Shown here piece after piece: positions 41,722 to 51,259 of a stretch of 64,000 nt of DNA (within the stretch, counting starts at the first letter, position 1; every line of letters starts with the position of its first letter). Location: positions 62,001 through 126,000 of the forward strand of contig CAJQMT010000015.1 in assembly GCA_905479475.1 (NCBI GenBank). The letters run 5' to 3'. The position numbers and the translations under genes were made by a program. The notes below the pieces were generated by a model. It did not search any database, had not been told where the DNA came from, and worked only from the letters and a program-made list of their open reading frames with translations. Source of the DNA: an uncultured Flavobacteriaceae bacterium. GTDB taxonomy: Bacteria > Bacteroidota > Bacteroidia > Flavobacteriales > Flavobacteriaceae.

Positions 41722-44166
41722 GTGTATTTTATAGATGTCATTTTACCTCTTCCTTTACAGAGGTTGTTTACCTATCGTATCACGGAGGCGGAGGCTGTAT
41801 TTTTAAAACCAGGAGTACGCGTGGCAGTTCCGTTTGGAAAATCAAAAATTTATACAGGGCTGGTTGCTGAGGTACACCAAAACGCTCCTGAAGCCTATGA
41901 AGCCAAAGCCATACACCAAATTTTAGATCAAAACCCCATTGTAAATGAGCTGCAATTGAAACTTTGGAATTGGATTTCTAGTTATTACATGTGCTCTTTA
42001 GGTGATGTTTATAGGGCTGCATTCCCTTCCGCTTTTTTATTAGAAAGTGAAACCGTAGTTCTCAGAAACAACTCCTTTACAGATCAAACACAGCTGACGG
42101 ATGTTGAATTTTTAATTTTTGAAGCCTTGCAGCAACAGACGCAATTGTCTGCCATCGAAATAAGTGGAATCGTGAATAAAAAAAACGTCCTTCCTTTTTT
42201 AAAATCGATGTTAGAAAAAGGAGCAATTGTAGTGCGAGAAGAAATTTATGAGCAATACAAACCCAAATTGGTCAATTACATACGCTTGACTGAAAAATAC
42301 AAGGGCCAAGATGCCTTGCAGGAAACATTGCAACTTGTTTCGAGAGCAAAAAAACAGTACCAAGCTTTGATGACTTATTTTTCTTTGGAAGGGGAAACTA
42401 GGAAGCCTATCAAAGTGAAAGAATTGCAAGAAAAAGCAGCGGTTTCATCGGCCGTTGTGAAAAGTTTGGTCGATAAAAAGGTGTTTGAGGTGTATCAGAT
42501 ACAAGTCGATCGGATACATTTTCGAGAAGCTGAAAGCAGTTTGAAAGAGCTGAGTAAGCACCAACAAAAAGCTTTTGAAGAGATTAAAAATAGTTTTGAA
42601 ACAAAAGCTGTGACTTTGTTGCATGGTGTGACTAGTAGCGGAAAAACAGAGGTATATTCAAAGCTCATTCAAGAAGTCCTGGATGAAGGAAAGCAAGTGT
42701 TATTTTTATTACCAGAAATTGCACTGACGACCCAGTTGATCAATCGTTTGAAAAAAATATTTGGAGGTAAAATTTCAGTGTATCATTCGAAATATTCGAT
42801 GAATGAAAGAGTAGAGGTTTGGAACAATGTCTTACAGTCCAAGTCAAAAGCTCAAATTGTGCTTGGAGCCCGTTCTTCTTTGTTTCTGCCCTTTGACAAT
42901 TTGGGATTGATCATCGTAGATGAAGAACACGAGGTGTCTTACAAACAGTTTGATCCTGCGCCGAGGTATCATGCGAGAGATACAGCGATTTTATTAGGAC
43001 ATCTCCATGGAGCAAAAACCTTATTGGGTTCTGCAACGCCGAGTATAGAGAGTTTTTTCAATGGAAATAAAGAAAAGTACGGTTTGGTGCATTTGAAAAA
43101 ACGTTATGGAGACGTGCAAATGCCAGAAGTTCAGTTGGTAGATATCAAAGAAAAGCATCGAAAGAAAAGAATGTCCGGGCATTTTTCGGATGTGTTGCTG
43201 CAACAGATTCAAGAAGCTTTGGATGCCAAAGAACAAGTTATTTTATTTCAAAACAGACGAGGTTTTTCTCCAGTGATGGAATGTGAAACATGTGCTGTTT
43301 CTCCGCAATGTCCCAACTGTGATGTCAGTTTGACCTATCATAAATTCAGAAAAGAATTGCGATGTCATTATTGCAATTACAGACAAGCTGTTCCTATGGC
43401 TTGTGGTGCTTGTGGCTCAGAAAAGTTGACAACCTTAGGTTTTGGAACGGAGCAAATAGAATTGGAACTCAAAGAGTTGTTACCTGCTTACAACATAGGG
43501 AGAATGGACTTGGATACGACACGTGGAAAATACGGATATCAAAAAATTATTGGTGCATTTCAGGCACAAGAAATCGATATTTTGGTCGGAACTCAAATGC
43601 TGTCAAAAGGTCTTGATTTTGGAAATGTAAGTTTGGTTGGAGTATTGAACGCGGATAACTTACTCAATTTTCCGGATTTTAGAGCGCATGAGCGTACTTT
43701 TCAAATGTTAGTACAAGTGGCTGGTAGATCTGGACGTTCCTCTAAAAGAGGGAGAGTGTTGATACAGACCTTCAATCCGTACCATCAAATCTTACAACAA
43801 GTATCCTCAAATTCCTATGAGGAAATGTATCAAGAGCAATTGCAAGACCGTTGGCAATTTCATTATCCACCTTATTATCGTGTCATGCGAATTACGTTGA
43901 AACACAGAGATTTGATTCGAGTAGACGAAGCTTCGGAGTGGCTGGGGAAGTCGCTACAAAACGCTTTCCGCGAAAATGTTTTGGGGCCCACGGCACCTGC
44001 TGTTTCAAGAGTTCGAAATTTATATATCAAACATATCGTAGTTAAAATTCCGCCTAAGCAGTCTCTCAAAGGAACGAAAGATCATATTGAGAAGATAAAA
44101 AAAACCTTTCAAGCGATCCCTAATTTTCGTGCGATTCGCCTAGGTATCGATGTAGATAGTTATTGA
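41722..44166 (+). CDS. priA: Primosomal replication protein N' (PriA helicase)
   Basis: An 814-residue helicase that reloads the replisome at stalled forks. The N-terminal DNA-binding domain begins VYFIDVILPLPLQRLFTY; the ATPase has Walker A GVTSSGKTE and DEEHEVSYKQ; eight cysteines (CETCAVSPQCPNCD ... CHYCNY ... CGACGS) form two zinc sites. I place the start at a GTG at 41722, where family homology begins. The open frame continues to a TTG at 41629 and a TTG at 41704 is also possible; no ATG is available. Confidence 0.93.
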   Translation: MYFIDVILPLPLQRLFTYRITEAEAVFLKPGVRVAVPFGKSKIYTGLVAEVHQNAPEAYEAKAIHQILDQNPIVNELQLKLWNWISSYYMCSLGDVYRAAFPSAFLLESETVVLRNNSFTDQTQLTDVEFLIFEALQQQTQLSAIEISGIVNKKNVLPFLKSMLEKGAIVVREEIYEQYKPKLVNYIRLTEKYKGQDALQETLQLVSRAKKQYQALMTYFSLEGETRKPIKVKELQEKAAVSSAVVKSLVDKKVFEVYQIQVDRIHFREAESSLKELSKHQQKAFEEIKNSFETKAVTLLHGVTSSGKTEVYSKLIQEVLDEGKQVLFLLPEIALTTQLINRLKKIFGGKISVYHSKYSMNERVEVWNNVLQSKSKAQIVLGARSSLFLPFDNLGLIIVDEEHEVSYKQFDPAPRYHARDTAILLGHLHGAKTLLGSATPSIESFFNGNKEKYGLVHLKKRYGDVQMPEVQLVDIKEKHRKKRMSGHFSDVLLQQIQEALDAKEQVILFQNRRGFSPVMECETCAVSPQCPNCDVSLTYHKFRKELRCHYCNYRQAVPMACGACGSEKLTTLGFGTEQIELELKELLPAYNIGRMDLDTTRGKYGYQKIIGAFQAQEIDILVGTQMLSKGLDFGNVSLVGVLNADNLLNFPDFRAHERTFQMLVQVAGRSGRSSKRGRVLIQTFNPYHQILQQVSSNSYEEMYQEQLQDRWQFHYPPYYRVMRITLKHRDLIRVDEASEWLGKSLQNAFRENVLGPTAPAVSRVRNLYIKHIVVKIPPKQSLKGTKDHIEKIKKTFQAIPNFRAIRLGIDVDSY

Positions 44167-44276
44167 GGATTTTTTATGGTATTGAATTTAGAAATATTTT
44201 TTTCGTGGGGCGAGTCATGATTGTGAAAGACGAAAGAGGTTCTTGATCTATTATATGGAAGTACGGAACTTTTAAG

Positions 44277-45314
44277 TTACCATTCGAAATTCCATTTTTT
44301 GTTAGAACAATACCAAAGGAATCCTTTTTCCACATGAAGAGGGCTGTCAAAATTATTAGTAAAGAGACTTCCCGTTCCCAATCCTTGCGGAATGCTTGTT
44401 TTTAAATGTGCGGTCCACTGGGCAATGGCATTCAAACCAATGTTTGACTCTAGGGCAGAGGTAATCCACCATCCAATGTCTTGTTTTTTAGCAATGTTTA
44501 TCCAGTCCATACTTCCTTGCATGCCTCCTACCAGACTTGGTTTCAAAATAATGTATTGCGGCTGAATGGTAGCAATAAGTTCTTCTTTTTTATCGATGTC
44601 TGTGATACCAATCAGTTCTTCATCCAGGGCGATGGGTAGTGGTGTTCTACTGCACAAATTTGCCATATCTTGGATTTGTCCCTGTCGTATGGGTTGTTCG
44701 ATAGAATGCAGCTCAAACTCAGACAAGCGTTTTAATTTTTCCAAGGCATTTTCAGGTGTAAAAGCACCGTTGGCATCGACACGAAGTTCTATTTTTTCAG
44801 CAGAAAATCGCTTCCGGATTACTTGTAATAACTCGCATTCCTTTTCAAAATCGATGGCGCCAATTTTTAATTTGATGGTGCTAAAACCGGCGGCTAGTTT
44901 GTCTTCGATTTGTTTTTGCATAAAATCTGGTTTGCCCATCCAAATAAGTCCATTGATCGATATCGGCTGTTTTTTCGTTACAAAATCGGAGGGAAATAAT
45001 TCAAAAGGGTGATGACTTTGGAAGGATAAAAACGCCTGTTCAAGACCAAATTGAATAGAGGGAAATGCTTTTAATTCCGAGATTAAAAAGTCTTTTCCGT
45101 GTCCAATATGATCACAAGCCCATTGTAATTTTTCTTCGTAATCAGGTCTGTCATCGACACTCAGACCTCTAAAAAGACCACATTCTCCATAACCTTGCTT
45201 GTTACTATCAAATATTTTAAGAAGATAAGTTTCTTTTGTTTTTAAAACTCCACGTGAAGTGCCGCTGGCCTGTTTGAAATGAAGAAGGTGTTTTTTATAA
45301 GTAGCTTGAAGCAT
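44277..45314 (-). CDS. menC: o-Succinylbenzoate synthase (enolase superfamily)
   Basis: A 345-residue enzyme of menaquinone synthesis that dehydrates SHCHC to o-succinylbenzoate. Enolase-superfamily residues are visible: the Lys pair in STIKLKIG, Asp in LRVDANGAF, Glu in SIEQPI, Asp in ALDEEL and the last Lys in IILKPSLVGG. The N-terminal capping domain is intact. It follows the UvrD-type helicase gene by 43 bp on the same strand. Its partner menE is 17 kb away, so the men genes are scattered here. Muconate-lactonising or dipeptide epimerase activity is a less likely alternative. Confidence 0.88.
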   Translation of the reverse strand: MLQATYKKHLLHFKQASGTSRGVLKTKETYLLKIFDSNKQGYGECGLFRGLSVDDRPDYEEKLQWACDHIGHGKDFLISELKAFPSIQFGLEQAFLSFQSHHPFELFPSDFVTKKQPISINGLIWMGKPDFMQKQIEDKLAAGFSTIKLKIGAIDFEKECELLQVIRKRFSAEKIELRVDANGAFTPENALEKLKRLSEFELHSIEQPIRQGQIQDMANLCSRTPLPIALDEELIGITDIDKKEELIATIQPQYIILKPSLVGGMQGSMDWINIAKKQDIGWWITSALESNIGLNAIAQWTAHLKTSIPQGLGTGSLFTNNFDSPLHVEKGFLWYCSNKKWNFEW

Positions 45315-45357
45315 TTGAAATTACAATGAAGGGTTGAAAAATTGTTTTCTTACGAAT

Positions 45358-47700
45358 TTATCCGATGATTTTTAGTTTGGAGAATTTTAAAATGAGTTTC
45401 TTGACTCCCTGTTTTTCAAATCGAATTTCAGCCTTGACATCACCTCCCGTACCTTCCATTTTTAAAACTTCTCCTTTTCCAAAGCGTTGGTGTTCTACAA
45501 AGTTACCGACCGTAATTTTGGAGTCGAACAAATTACCTGATGTATTTGTTTCACTTACTTTCTTAAAATTACTTGGTGGTTTGATCAATGATTTTTTGAC
45601 GGTTTCTGAAGGTTGTTTGCGGACACTAGTTTTTGATCTCGATACTGGCTTTCTGTAACGAATGCGATCTTTTGGGATGTCGTCTTCAAACAAATTGCTG
45701 TCAACAAAATTGTTGGTCCTCGGTGCCAATCTTTTGGGTGTTAGGTATTCCAAATAACTCGCATCAATTTCTTCTAAAAAGCGACTGGGTTCTGCGTCTG
45801 TTAATTTTCCCCACCGATATCTTGTATTTGCATAACTGAGATATGCCTGTTGTTCAGCTCTTGTAAGTGCTACATAAAACAAACGACGTTCCTCTTCCAA
45901 TTCACTTCGCGTATTCATGCTCATTGCGGAAGGGAATAAGGATTCTTCCATACCCACAATATAGACATAGGGATATTCCAGTCCTTTTGCCAAATGAATC
46001 GTCATTAAAGAAACCACAGGTTCGTCATCAGGTTTGTCGCTATCTAGATCGGTTTTTAGGGCAACATCTTCTAAAAATACCGCCAACGAATCTTCTTGTC
46101 CCTTTTCTTTGGTATCGTCGATAAAATATTTGATTCCGTTCAAAAGTTCCTGCACATTTTCCACTTTGCTGATCCCCTCCGGAGTGCCATCTGCTTCTAA
46201 ATCTTTTACAATTTTTACACGTTTTACAATGCTGTCAGCAATTTCAAAGGCATTCATTTTAAGCGATTCTATACCAAAAGCCTTGATCATTTCAGAAAAA
46301 TCGCGGAGCTTATTTTTCGTCCCAGTATTTATTTTTAAATCAACTTTGTCAATATTGTTTACAATATCAATCATTGGACGTTTGTAGTGATTGGCAGCCA
46401 GTATCAATTTGTCAACCGTAGTTTGGCCAATGCCTCGGGCTGGATAATTGATAATGCGTTTCAAAGCTTCTTCGTCATTTGGATTGATCAAAATACGCAA
46501 ATAGGAGAGGATGTCCTTGATTTCTTTCCGTTGATAAAAAGAAGTCCCACCATAAATTTTATAGGCAATCCTCTTTTTTCTCAAAGCATCTTCCATAGCT
46601 CTGGACTGTGCATTGGTTCTGTAAAGAATGCAAAACTTATCATTGGTGAGTTGGTGGTTCATTTTATTTTCAAAAATAGAATTTGCCACCCAACGACCTT
46701 CTTCTCCGTCAGAAAGGGTTCGCATGATTTTTACTTTTTCACCTTCATTGTTAGCAGTCCATATTTCTTTGTCCAGTTTGGTTTTGTTGTTTTCAATCAG
46801 ACTGTTTGCAGCTTCGACGATGTTTTTTGAAGAGCGATAATTTTGTTCGAGTTTGAATGTTTTAACGTCTTCATAGTGTTTTTGAAAATTTAAAATGTTG
46901 TTGATATTCGCTCCTCGGAAAGCATAAATACTTTGAGAGTCGTCTCCGACAACGCAAATGTTTTGAAAACGATCTGCCAACGCACGAACAATCAAATACT
47001 GAGAATGATTGGTGTCTTGGTACTCATCTACCATCACATAGCGAAAACGGTCTTGGTATTTTGCCAAGACATCTGGAAAACGCGCGAGCAATTCATTGGT
47101 TCGAAGCAATAAGTCATCAAAATCCATAGCTCCTGATTTAAAGCAACGGTCGACGTATTCTTTGTAAATAGTCCCCATTTTTGGGCGGCTTGCCATGGTA
47201 TCTGCCTCTTGTAATTCTGAATTATTTTGGTAGGCTTTTACCGTAATAAGGCTGTTTTTGAATTGAGAAATTCGACTGAGAACTTGTTTGGCCTTGTATC
47301 TCTCTTTGTCCAAGCCTTGTTCTTTGATGATGGATCCGATTAGCTTTACAGAATCTTGTGTGTCGTAGATGGTAAAATTTGATGGAAAACCTAGTTTGTC
47401 TGCCTCGGAACGAAGAATTCTTGCAAAAACAGAATGGAAGGTTCCCATCCATAAATTTTTTGCCTCGCTCGCACCGACAACAGATGCAATACGCTCTTTC
47501 ATTTCGCGAGCGGCTTTGTTGGTAAACGTTAGGATCAAAATATTAAAAGCATCGACGCCCTGTTGCATCAAGTGCGCAATGCGATAGGTGAGTACCCTCG
47601 TTTTTCCCGAACCAGCTCCTGCAATGATAATCATCGGACCTTCTTTCTGGAGTACTGCTTCTTTTTGTGAGGGATTCAATTGATCTAAATAATTTGCCAA
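45358..47700 (-). CDS. UvrD/PcrA-type DNA helicase
   Basis: A 780-residue SF1A 3'-5' helicase for repair and replication-transcription conflicts. Walker A is IIAGAGSGKT near residue 26; Walker B is VMVDEYQDTN; motif III is VGDDSQSIYAFRGA; motif V/VI include MTIHLAKGLEYPYV and YVALTRAEQ. The C-terminus ends in a PcrA-like tudor domain (VGNFVEHQRFGKGEVLKMEG). It resembles PcrA/UvrD rather than Rep. menC lies 43 bp downstream. Confidence 0.95.
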   Translation of the reverse strand: MANYLDQLNPSQKEAVLQKEGPMIIIAGAGSGKTRVLTYRIAHLMQQGVDAFNILILTFTNKAAREMKERIASVVGASEAKNLWMGTFHSVFARILRSEADKLGFPSNFTIYDTQDSVKLIGSIIKEQGLDKERYKAKQVLSRISQFKNSLITVKAYQNNSELQEADTMASRPKMGTIYKEYVDRCFKSGAMDFDDLLLRTNELLARFPDVLAKYQDRFRYVMVDEYQDTNHSQYLIVRALADRFQNICVVGDDSQSIYAFRGANINNILNFQKHYEDVKTFKLEQNYRSSKNIVEAANSLIENNKTKLDKEIWTANNEGEKVKIMRTLSDGEEGRWVANSIFENKMNHQLTNDKFCILYRTNAQSRAMEDALRKKRIAYKIYGGTSFYQRKEIKDILSYLRILINPNDEEALKRIINYPARGIGQTTVDKLILAANHYKRPMIDIVNNIDKVDLKINTGTKNKLRDFSEMIKAFGIESLKMNAFEIADSIVKRVKIVKDLEADGTPEGISKVENVQELLNGIKYFIDDTKEKGQEDSLAVFLEDVALKTDLDSDKPDDEPVVSLMTIHLAKGLEYPYVYIVGMEESLFPSAMSMNTRSELEEERRLFYVALTRAEQQAYLSYANTRYRWGKLTDAEPSRFLEEIDASYLEYLTPKRLAPRTNNFVDSNLFEDDIPKDRIRYRKPVSRSKTSVRKQPSETVKKSLIKPPSNFKKVSETNTSGNLFDSKITVGNFVEHQRFGKGEVLKMEGTGGDVKAEIRFEKQGVKKLILKFSKLKIIG

Positions 47701-47772
47701 AATAATTTTTGTTTTTCAAATGAGTATTCGCAGGTCCTTTTCCTGAAAAAAACTTGTTCTGCTTATCTTTTC

Positions 47773-47803
47773 CAAAAATAAGTTTTCGTATGCTTTTCTA
47801 CAA
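47773..47803 (-). promoter_or_regulatory. Promoter of the UvrD-type helicase gene
   Basis: Minus strand: TTG (47803-47801), 20-nt spacer, TATTTTTG (47780-47773), about 70 bp before the ATG. Confidence 0.6.
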
Positions 47804-47884
47804 TAAAAGTTATCGACATGTTTTTGAAATGTCTATGTTGTTTTGGGAGATATAATTTATAGAATGGTGGATAGAAAGAGACAA

Positions 47885-47915
47885 AAAACTCCCAATCTTT
47901 GCGAAAGGGAGTTTT
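47885..47915 (-). terminator. Intrinsic terminator after the TonB-dependent receptor gene
   Basis: A 9-bp stem (AAAACTCCC/GGGAGTTTT) with a 13-nt loop and a T run on the minus strand, 46 bp past the stop. Confidence 0.8.
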
Positions 47916-47960
47916 AGGAAGAATATCGAAAATGATACCTTTTTAACAGTTTTTTGAGAC

Positions 47961-49889
47961 TTAAAAATTTAATCTTAGCCCTAGGTTGTAATTTCTACCC
48001 AAAGTTGTAAATCCAATTATTTCCTCAAATTCTGTGTCAAAAATGTTTGTTACTGAAGCAAATAATTTTAAATTTTCGTTTAGTTGGTGATTTGACGAAA
48101 AGTCAATTATTGAAAAGGCATTTAACGTAACATTTTCTGTTGAAAAGTCAGGCTTGAAATAAGTATCTCCTCTGCTGTCGTTAAAACGATAGCTTACCAA
48201 AAAGTTTGTTTTTTCTTTCAAGCGGTAAGTGAAATTCGCATTAACTTTATTTTTAGGAATGCGAATAGCGTTGTTGTTGTGGTCTGTATATGTATAGTTT
48301 GCATCAAATGAAAAGTTGTTTTGGAAATTGTATTTTACACCAATTTCCACACCGTTAATTTTAGCTTTTCCCTGGTTGATAATTTTGGATAGGGTAGTGC
48401 TGTATCCAATGATATTTTCCACTTCTCTTTTAAAATAGGTAAAATTGAATAAAAATTCATTTATTTTAGATTCAATACCCGCTTCGTATGTCAAGCTTTC
48501 TTGAGGTTCCAAGTCAACATTCCCCCAGCTGGCATAAAGGTCTTGTAGGGAAGGTGCTACAAAAGCAGTGCTGTAAGAGGTAAATATTTTTGAATAATTT
48601 GTTTCCTTGTGTTTGAATGTAAAAGAAGGATTGATATTGTAAACGAAATGATTTCCGTATTTGTTGTGCGAATTTAAACGTCCTCCTGTGTTGATATTTA
48701 GTCCATATGAAGAGATATAAACAATATTTACATAGGGGTCTGAAATAGTTGTTTTGGCTTCTTCCGTATAGATGTTTTTTTGAAGCATTGAAGATCCCCA
48801 TGGTGTACTATAAGTTTCAATGGTATTGTTTTGGTAGTTGTAACCGAGTATCGCAAATAATTCTGGGGAGAATTTATGCTTTACAAAGGCGTCAATCACA
48901 CGGCTTTTCCCTTCGTTTTTTGTTGGGGATGTTGTTTTCTCTCCATTTGAATTATACTGGTTGTAACTTGCATTTATTTGGATGATTCCTTTTTCGTACG
49001 TGTAAGTAGGACTAAGTCCAATTCTATAATTTTCATTGACTGCCTCGTTTGAAGCGTCTATAAACGAACCTCCATCGTAATTATAGGTAAAGGTATTGTA
49101 GTTTGAAAAAGCGGATAAGTTAAAAGATTCGAACACTTTATAATTCATGTTTAGTCCTAGGTTGAGCCTCGAAAAAGGGTCTTCTTTAAATTCTGACATA
49201 TCACTAGTGGCTGGCTTTGCTGCTGATACTCCTTTTGATTCTTGATTTCCAATAACTAGAGAATAGTCGAATTTATTTAGGCTTCCACTTAGGTTCGCAT
49301 TACTGGTAGAAATAAAACCGCTATTTGAAATATTTTGCGTTTTTCGAGTCCCAAGGGTGGTATTTATGACTGTATGAACTTTTTCTTTGCTTGGTCTTTT
49401 GAGTTGGATATTTATTACTGCCGTAGCTGCACCTGATCCGTATAATGTACTTGCTGCACCTTTGATGATTTCTATCGATTCCACCATATCTAAGTTTAGT
49501 AGACGTAAATCGTAATTGTTTTGAAGTGGGTCTACAACTTGCATACCATCAATCAATATCGCTACTTCATTACTTCGTCCCCCTCGGATATAGTAGCCAA
49601 GGTTTTGACCCGCATTTCCTCTACTTCCACCAATTTCAATACCTGCAACGGAGTTTAGTAAATCAACGATGCTTTTGCCTTGATTTTGTTCAATTTGTTC
49701 CACTGTAATTTGATGAACTACCTTTCCAGAATTTTCTTTTTTGATTTCGAAGCGAGAGTCGGTGATTACGACTTCTTCCAATACTTCTACTTCTTGTTTT
49801 TTTTCTGTTTCTTTTTTTTCTTGAGCAGAAACGGAGCTAATAGCACATAATAATGCCAAGGCACTTAAATGAAATACTTGTTTTTTCAT
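47961..49889 (-). CDS. btuB: TonB-dependent outer-membrane receptor, probable vitamin B12 receptor (BtuB-like)
   Basis: A 642-residue outer-membrane barrel. A signal peptide (residues 1-22) is followed by a TonB-box region (EVLEEVVITDS), a plug (about 45-160; IRGGRSNEVAILIDGMQV) and a 22-strand barrel ending in an aromatic residue (LGLRLNF). It imports a bulky ligand using TonB energy. The cobalamin riboswitch directly upstream (about 95 bp before the ATG) makes B12 or a related corrinoid the likely substrate. The gene is alone in its transcript, with a terminator downstream. Confidence 0.92.
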   Translation of the reverse strand: MKKQVFHLSALALLCAISSVSAQEKKETEKKQEVEVLEEVVITDSRFEIKKENSGKVVHQITVEQIEQNQGKSIVDLLNSVAGIEIGGSRGNAGQNLGYYIRGGRSNEVAILIDGMQVVDPLQNNYDLRLLNLDMVESIEIIKGAASTLYGSGAATAVINIQLKRPSKEKVHTVINTTLGTRKTQNISNSGFISTSNANLSGSLNKFDYSLVIGNQESKGVSAAKPATSDMSEFKEDPFSRLNLGLNMNYKVFESFNLSAFSNYNTFTYNYDGGSFIDASNEAVNENYRIGLSPTYTYEKGIIQINASYNQYNSNGEKTTSPTKNEGKSRVIDAFVKHKFSPELFAILGYNYQNNTIETYSTPWGSSMLQKNIYTEEAKTTISDPYVNIVYISSYGLNINTGGRLNSHNKYGNHFVYNINPSFTFKHKETNYSKIFTSYSTAFVAPSLQDLYASWGNVDLEPQESLTYEAGIESKINEFLFNFTYFKREVENIIGYSTTLSKIINQGKAKINGVEIGVKYNFQNNFSFDANYTYTDHNNNAIRIPKNKVNANFTYRLKEKTNFLVSYRFNDSRGDTYFKPDFSTENVTLNAFSIIDFSSNHQLNENLKLFASVTNIFDTEFEEIIGFTTLGRNYNLGLRLNF

Positions 49890-49986
49890 TTTTAAATGAT
49901 TTTTTGATTAAAAAATAATCAGGAAAATTATAAGCATAGAAAATCTATACTCAAACTTTTCTCCCGAAAGTTTGAACTTTGTTGAA

Positions 49987-50162
49987 AAAGGCAGGTCTCC
50001 TGGCTTGCGTCTTGTTGCTACCTTCCCATGAGAATCACAGTGGTGTAAAGAGTACAACAAGCATCAAAATAATTTTGACTAAGCTTACAGTTGCGGGGAC
50101 AGCTCTCGTTTTGAACGAGATTCCCTTTTAATCTCATTTCGATAACCTGAAATGAGAACCAA
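49987..50162 (-). promoter_or_regulatory. Cobalamin (B12) riboswitch controlling the TonB receptor
   Basis: Read on the minus strand, the leader holds the conserved elements in order: a P2-type hairpin TCTCATTTC/GAAATGAGA, AAAAGGGAATC, CTGTCCCCGCAACTGTAAGC, CACCACTGTG, TGGGAAGG and the B12 box AGCCAGGAGACCTGCC. It lies between the receptor gene and the upstream binding-protein gene, starting right after a promoter, so it regulates only the receptor. Confidence 0.95.
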
Positions 50163-50170
50163 ATTCGATG

Positions 50171-50200
50171 CGAAATTAGGAACTATATTTGGACTGACAA
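50171..50200 (-). promoter_or_regulatory. Promoter of the B12 riboswitch and TonB receptor
   Basis: Minus strand: TTG (50200-50198), 19-nt spacer, TAATTTCG (50178-50171), one mismatch from TAnnTTTG. The start site falls at the riboswitch 5' end, only a few bases past the stop of the upstream gene. Confidence 0.6.
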
Positions 50201-50205
50201 TTTTT

Positions 50206-51126
50206 TTAAGTGAAAAATGGAACAAATTTTGATTTCAATCTATTTGAAACGTTGCAAATGGTTGGATGAAAAAGATGTGCCAACACTTCAATTCCATCGA
50301 CTAGTGTGCTTGCCGAGGATTGCGTGAAGAGATCAAAGTCAGCGATAAAAATCTGTTTGTTTTGAACTGCTCGCAACGAAGCCCATTCTTTTTTTTCTTG
50401 CAAGAATTTCATGTCCTTTAATGTGCGTTTGATGGAGTATCCGCAAGGAGCAATGACTAAAACTTCGGGGTCGTATTTTACAATTTTTGCCCAATCAATC
50501 ACAATGCTGTCGCCAGAAGGGTGTGACAATAAATCAATGCCACCAGCATAGCCTATTTGGTGAGGAATCCAGTGACCGCAGTTGAACAACGGGTCAATCC
50601 ACTCTAGCAATAGTACGCTCTTCGCTTGTACTTGAGCGGCACGTTGCTTGTCTATGATCGCTGTAATTCGCGCATGCAAATTGTCGATATAGCTTTTTCC
50701 AATACTTTCTTTTTTCAAAGCTTTGGCAATGGTCATGGCATTGTCAAAAACGTCCGCCAAGGAATTGGGTGTAATGGAAATCAATTCGGGTGTTTTTTCT
50801 AGTCTGTGTAAAGAAGCCTCCACACAATGGGTATCGATTTGACAAACATCACACACATCTTGTGTGAAAATAATATCTGGCGCAATGCTCTCTAAAACAG
50901 GTTCATTTACAAAATACAAGCTTTCTCCCGTGGCTTTGCTTTGAGAAAAAATTCGGTTGATTTCATCGCTTGTATAGTCTTTGTCTTCCAATACACAGTT
51001 TACGGCTACTTGCTTTTCTTTCAAGGCAATTTGTGGACATTCGAAAGTAATGCCGTCCAAATATTTTTGAAGATTCATGTCGTAAATCATTTGCGTAACC
51101 GCAGGCATAAAGGAAGAGACTTTCAT
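50206..51126 (-). CDS. BtuF-like cobalamin/periplasmic-binding-protein fold protein without a signal peptide
   Basis: A 306-residue two-lobed binding protein of the BtuF/FhuD type (PAVTQMIYDMNLQKYLDG, LIAPDIIF-like, GHWIPHQIGYAGGIDLL, PEVLVIAPCGY). It starts directly with the domain, with no signal peptide or lipobox, so it is predicted cytosolic. A cysteine cluster (Cys92, Cys95, Cys101 in QDVCDVCQIDTHC) is conserved in a known subgroup of such proteins. Ligand unknown; cobalamin or a metal complex is inferred from its neighbours. It is divergent from the lipoprotein binding protein and has a TATTTTTG -7 box at 51158-51151. Confidence 0.85.
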   Translation of the reverse strand: MKVSSFMPAVTQMIYDMNLQKYLDGITFECPQIALKEKQVAVNCVLEDKDYTSDEINRIFSQSKATGESLYFVNEPVLESIAPDIIFTQDVCDVCQIDTHCVEASLHRLEKTPELISITPNSLADVFDNAMTIAKALKKESIGKSYIDNLHARITAIIDKQRAAQVQAKSVLLLEWIDPLFNCGHWIPHQIGYAGGIDLLSHPSGDSIVIDWAKIVKYDPEVLVIAPCGYSIKRTLKDMKFLQEKKEWASLRAVQNKQIFIADFDLFTQSSASTLVDGIEVLAHLFHPTICNVSNRLKSKFVPFFT

Positions 51127-51150
51127 TGCATAAGGAATTAAATGTTATGT

Positions 51151-51158
51151 CAAAAATA
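51151..51158 (-). promoter_or_regulatory. -7 box of the BtuF-like gene
   Basis: Minus-strand TATTTTTG, 24 bp before the ATG at 51126, in the 133-bp divergent gap. Confidence 0.5.
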
Positions 51159-51259
51159 AGAGGAATTGAAAGATATTGCTTTCTTTTTTTAGAAAATTAA
51201 AAAAATGGTTCAATCTTTGCACAACTGTGATATTTTGTAATTTTCTTAAATCTTGAAAG

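Noticed and set aside
49981-50205. The gap before the TonB receptor considered as an unknown structured RNA.
   Set aside because: The B12 box and the other conserved blocks identify it as a known cobalamin riboswitch.
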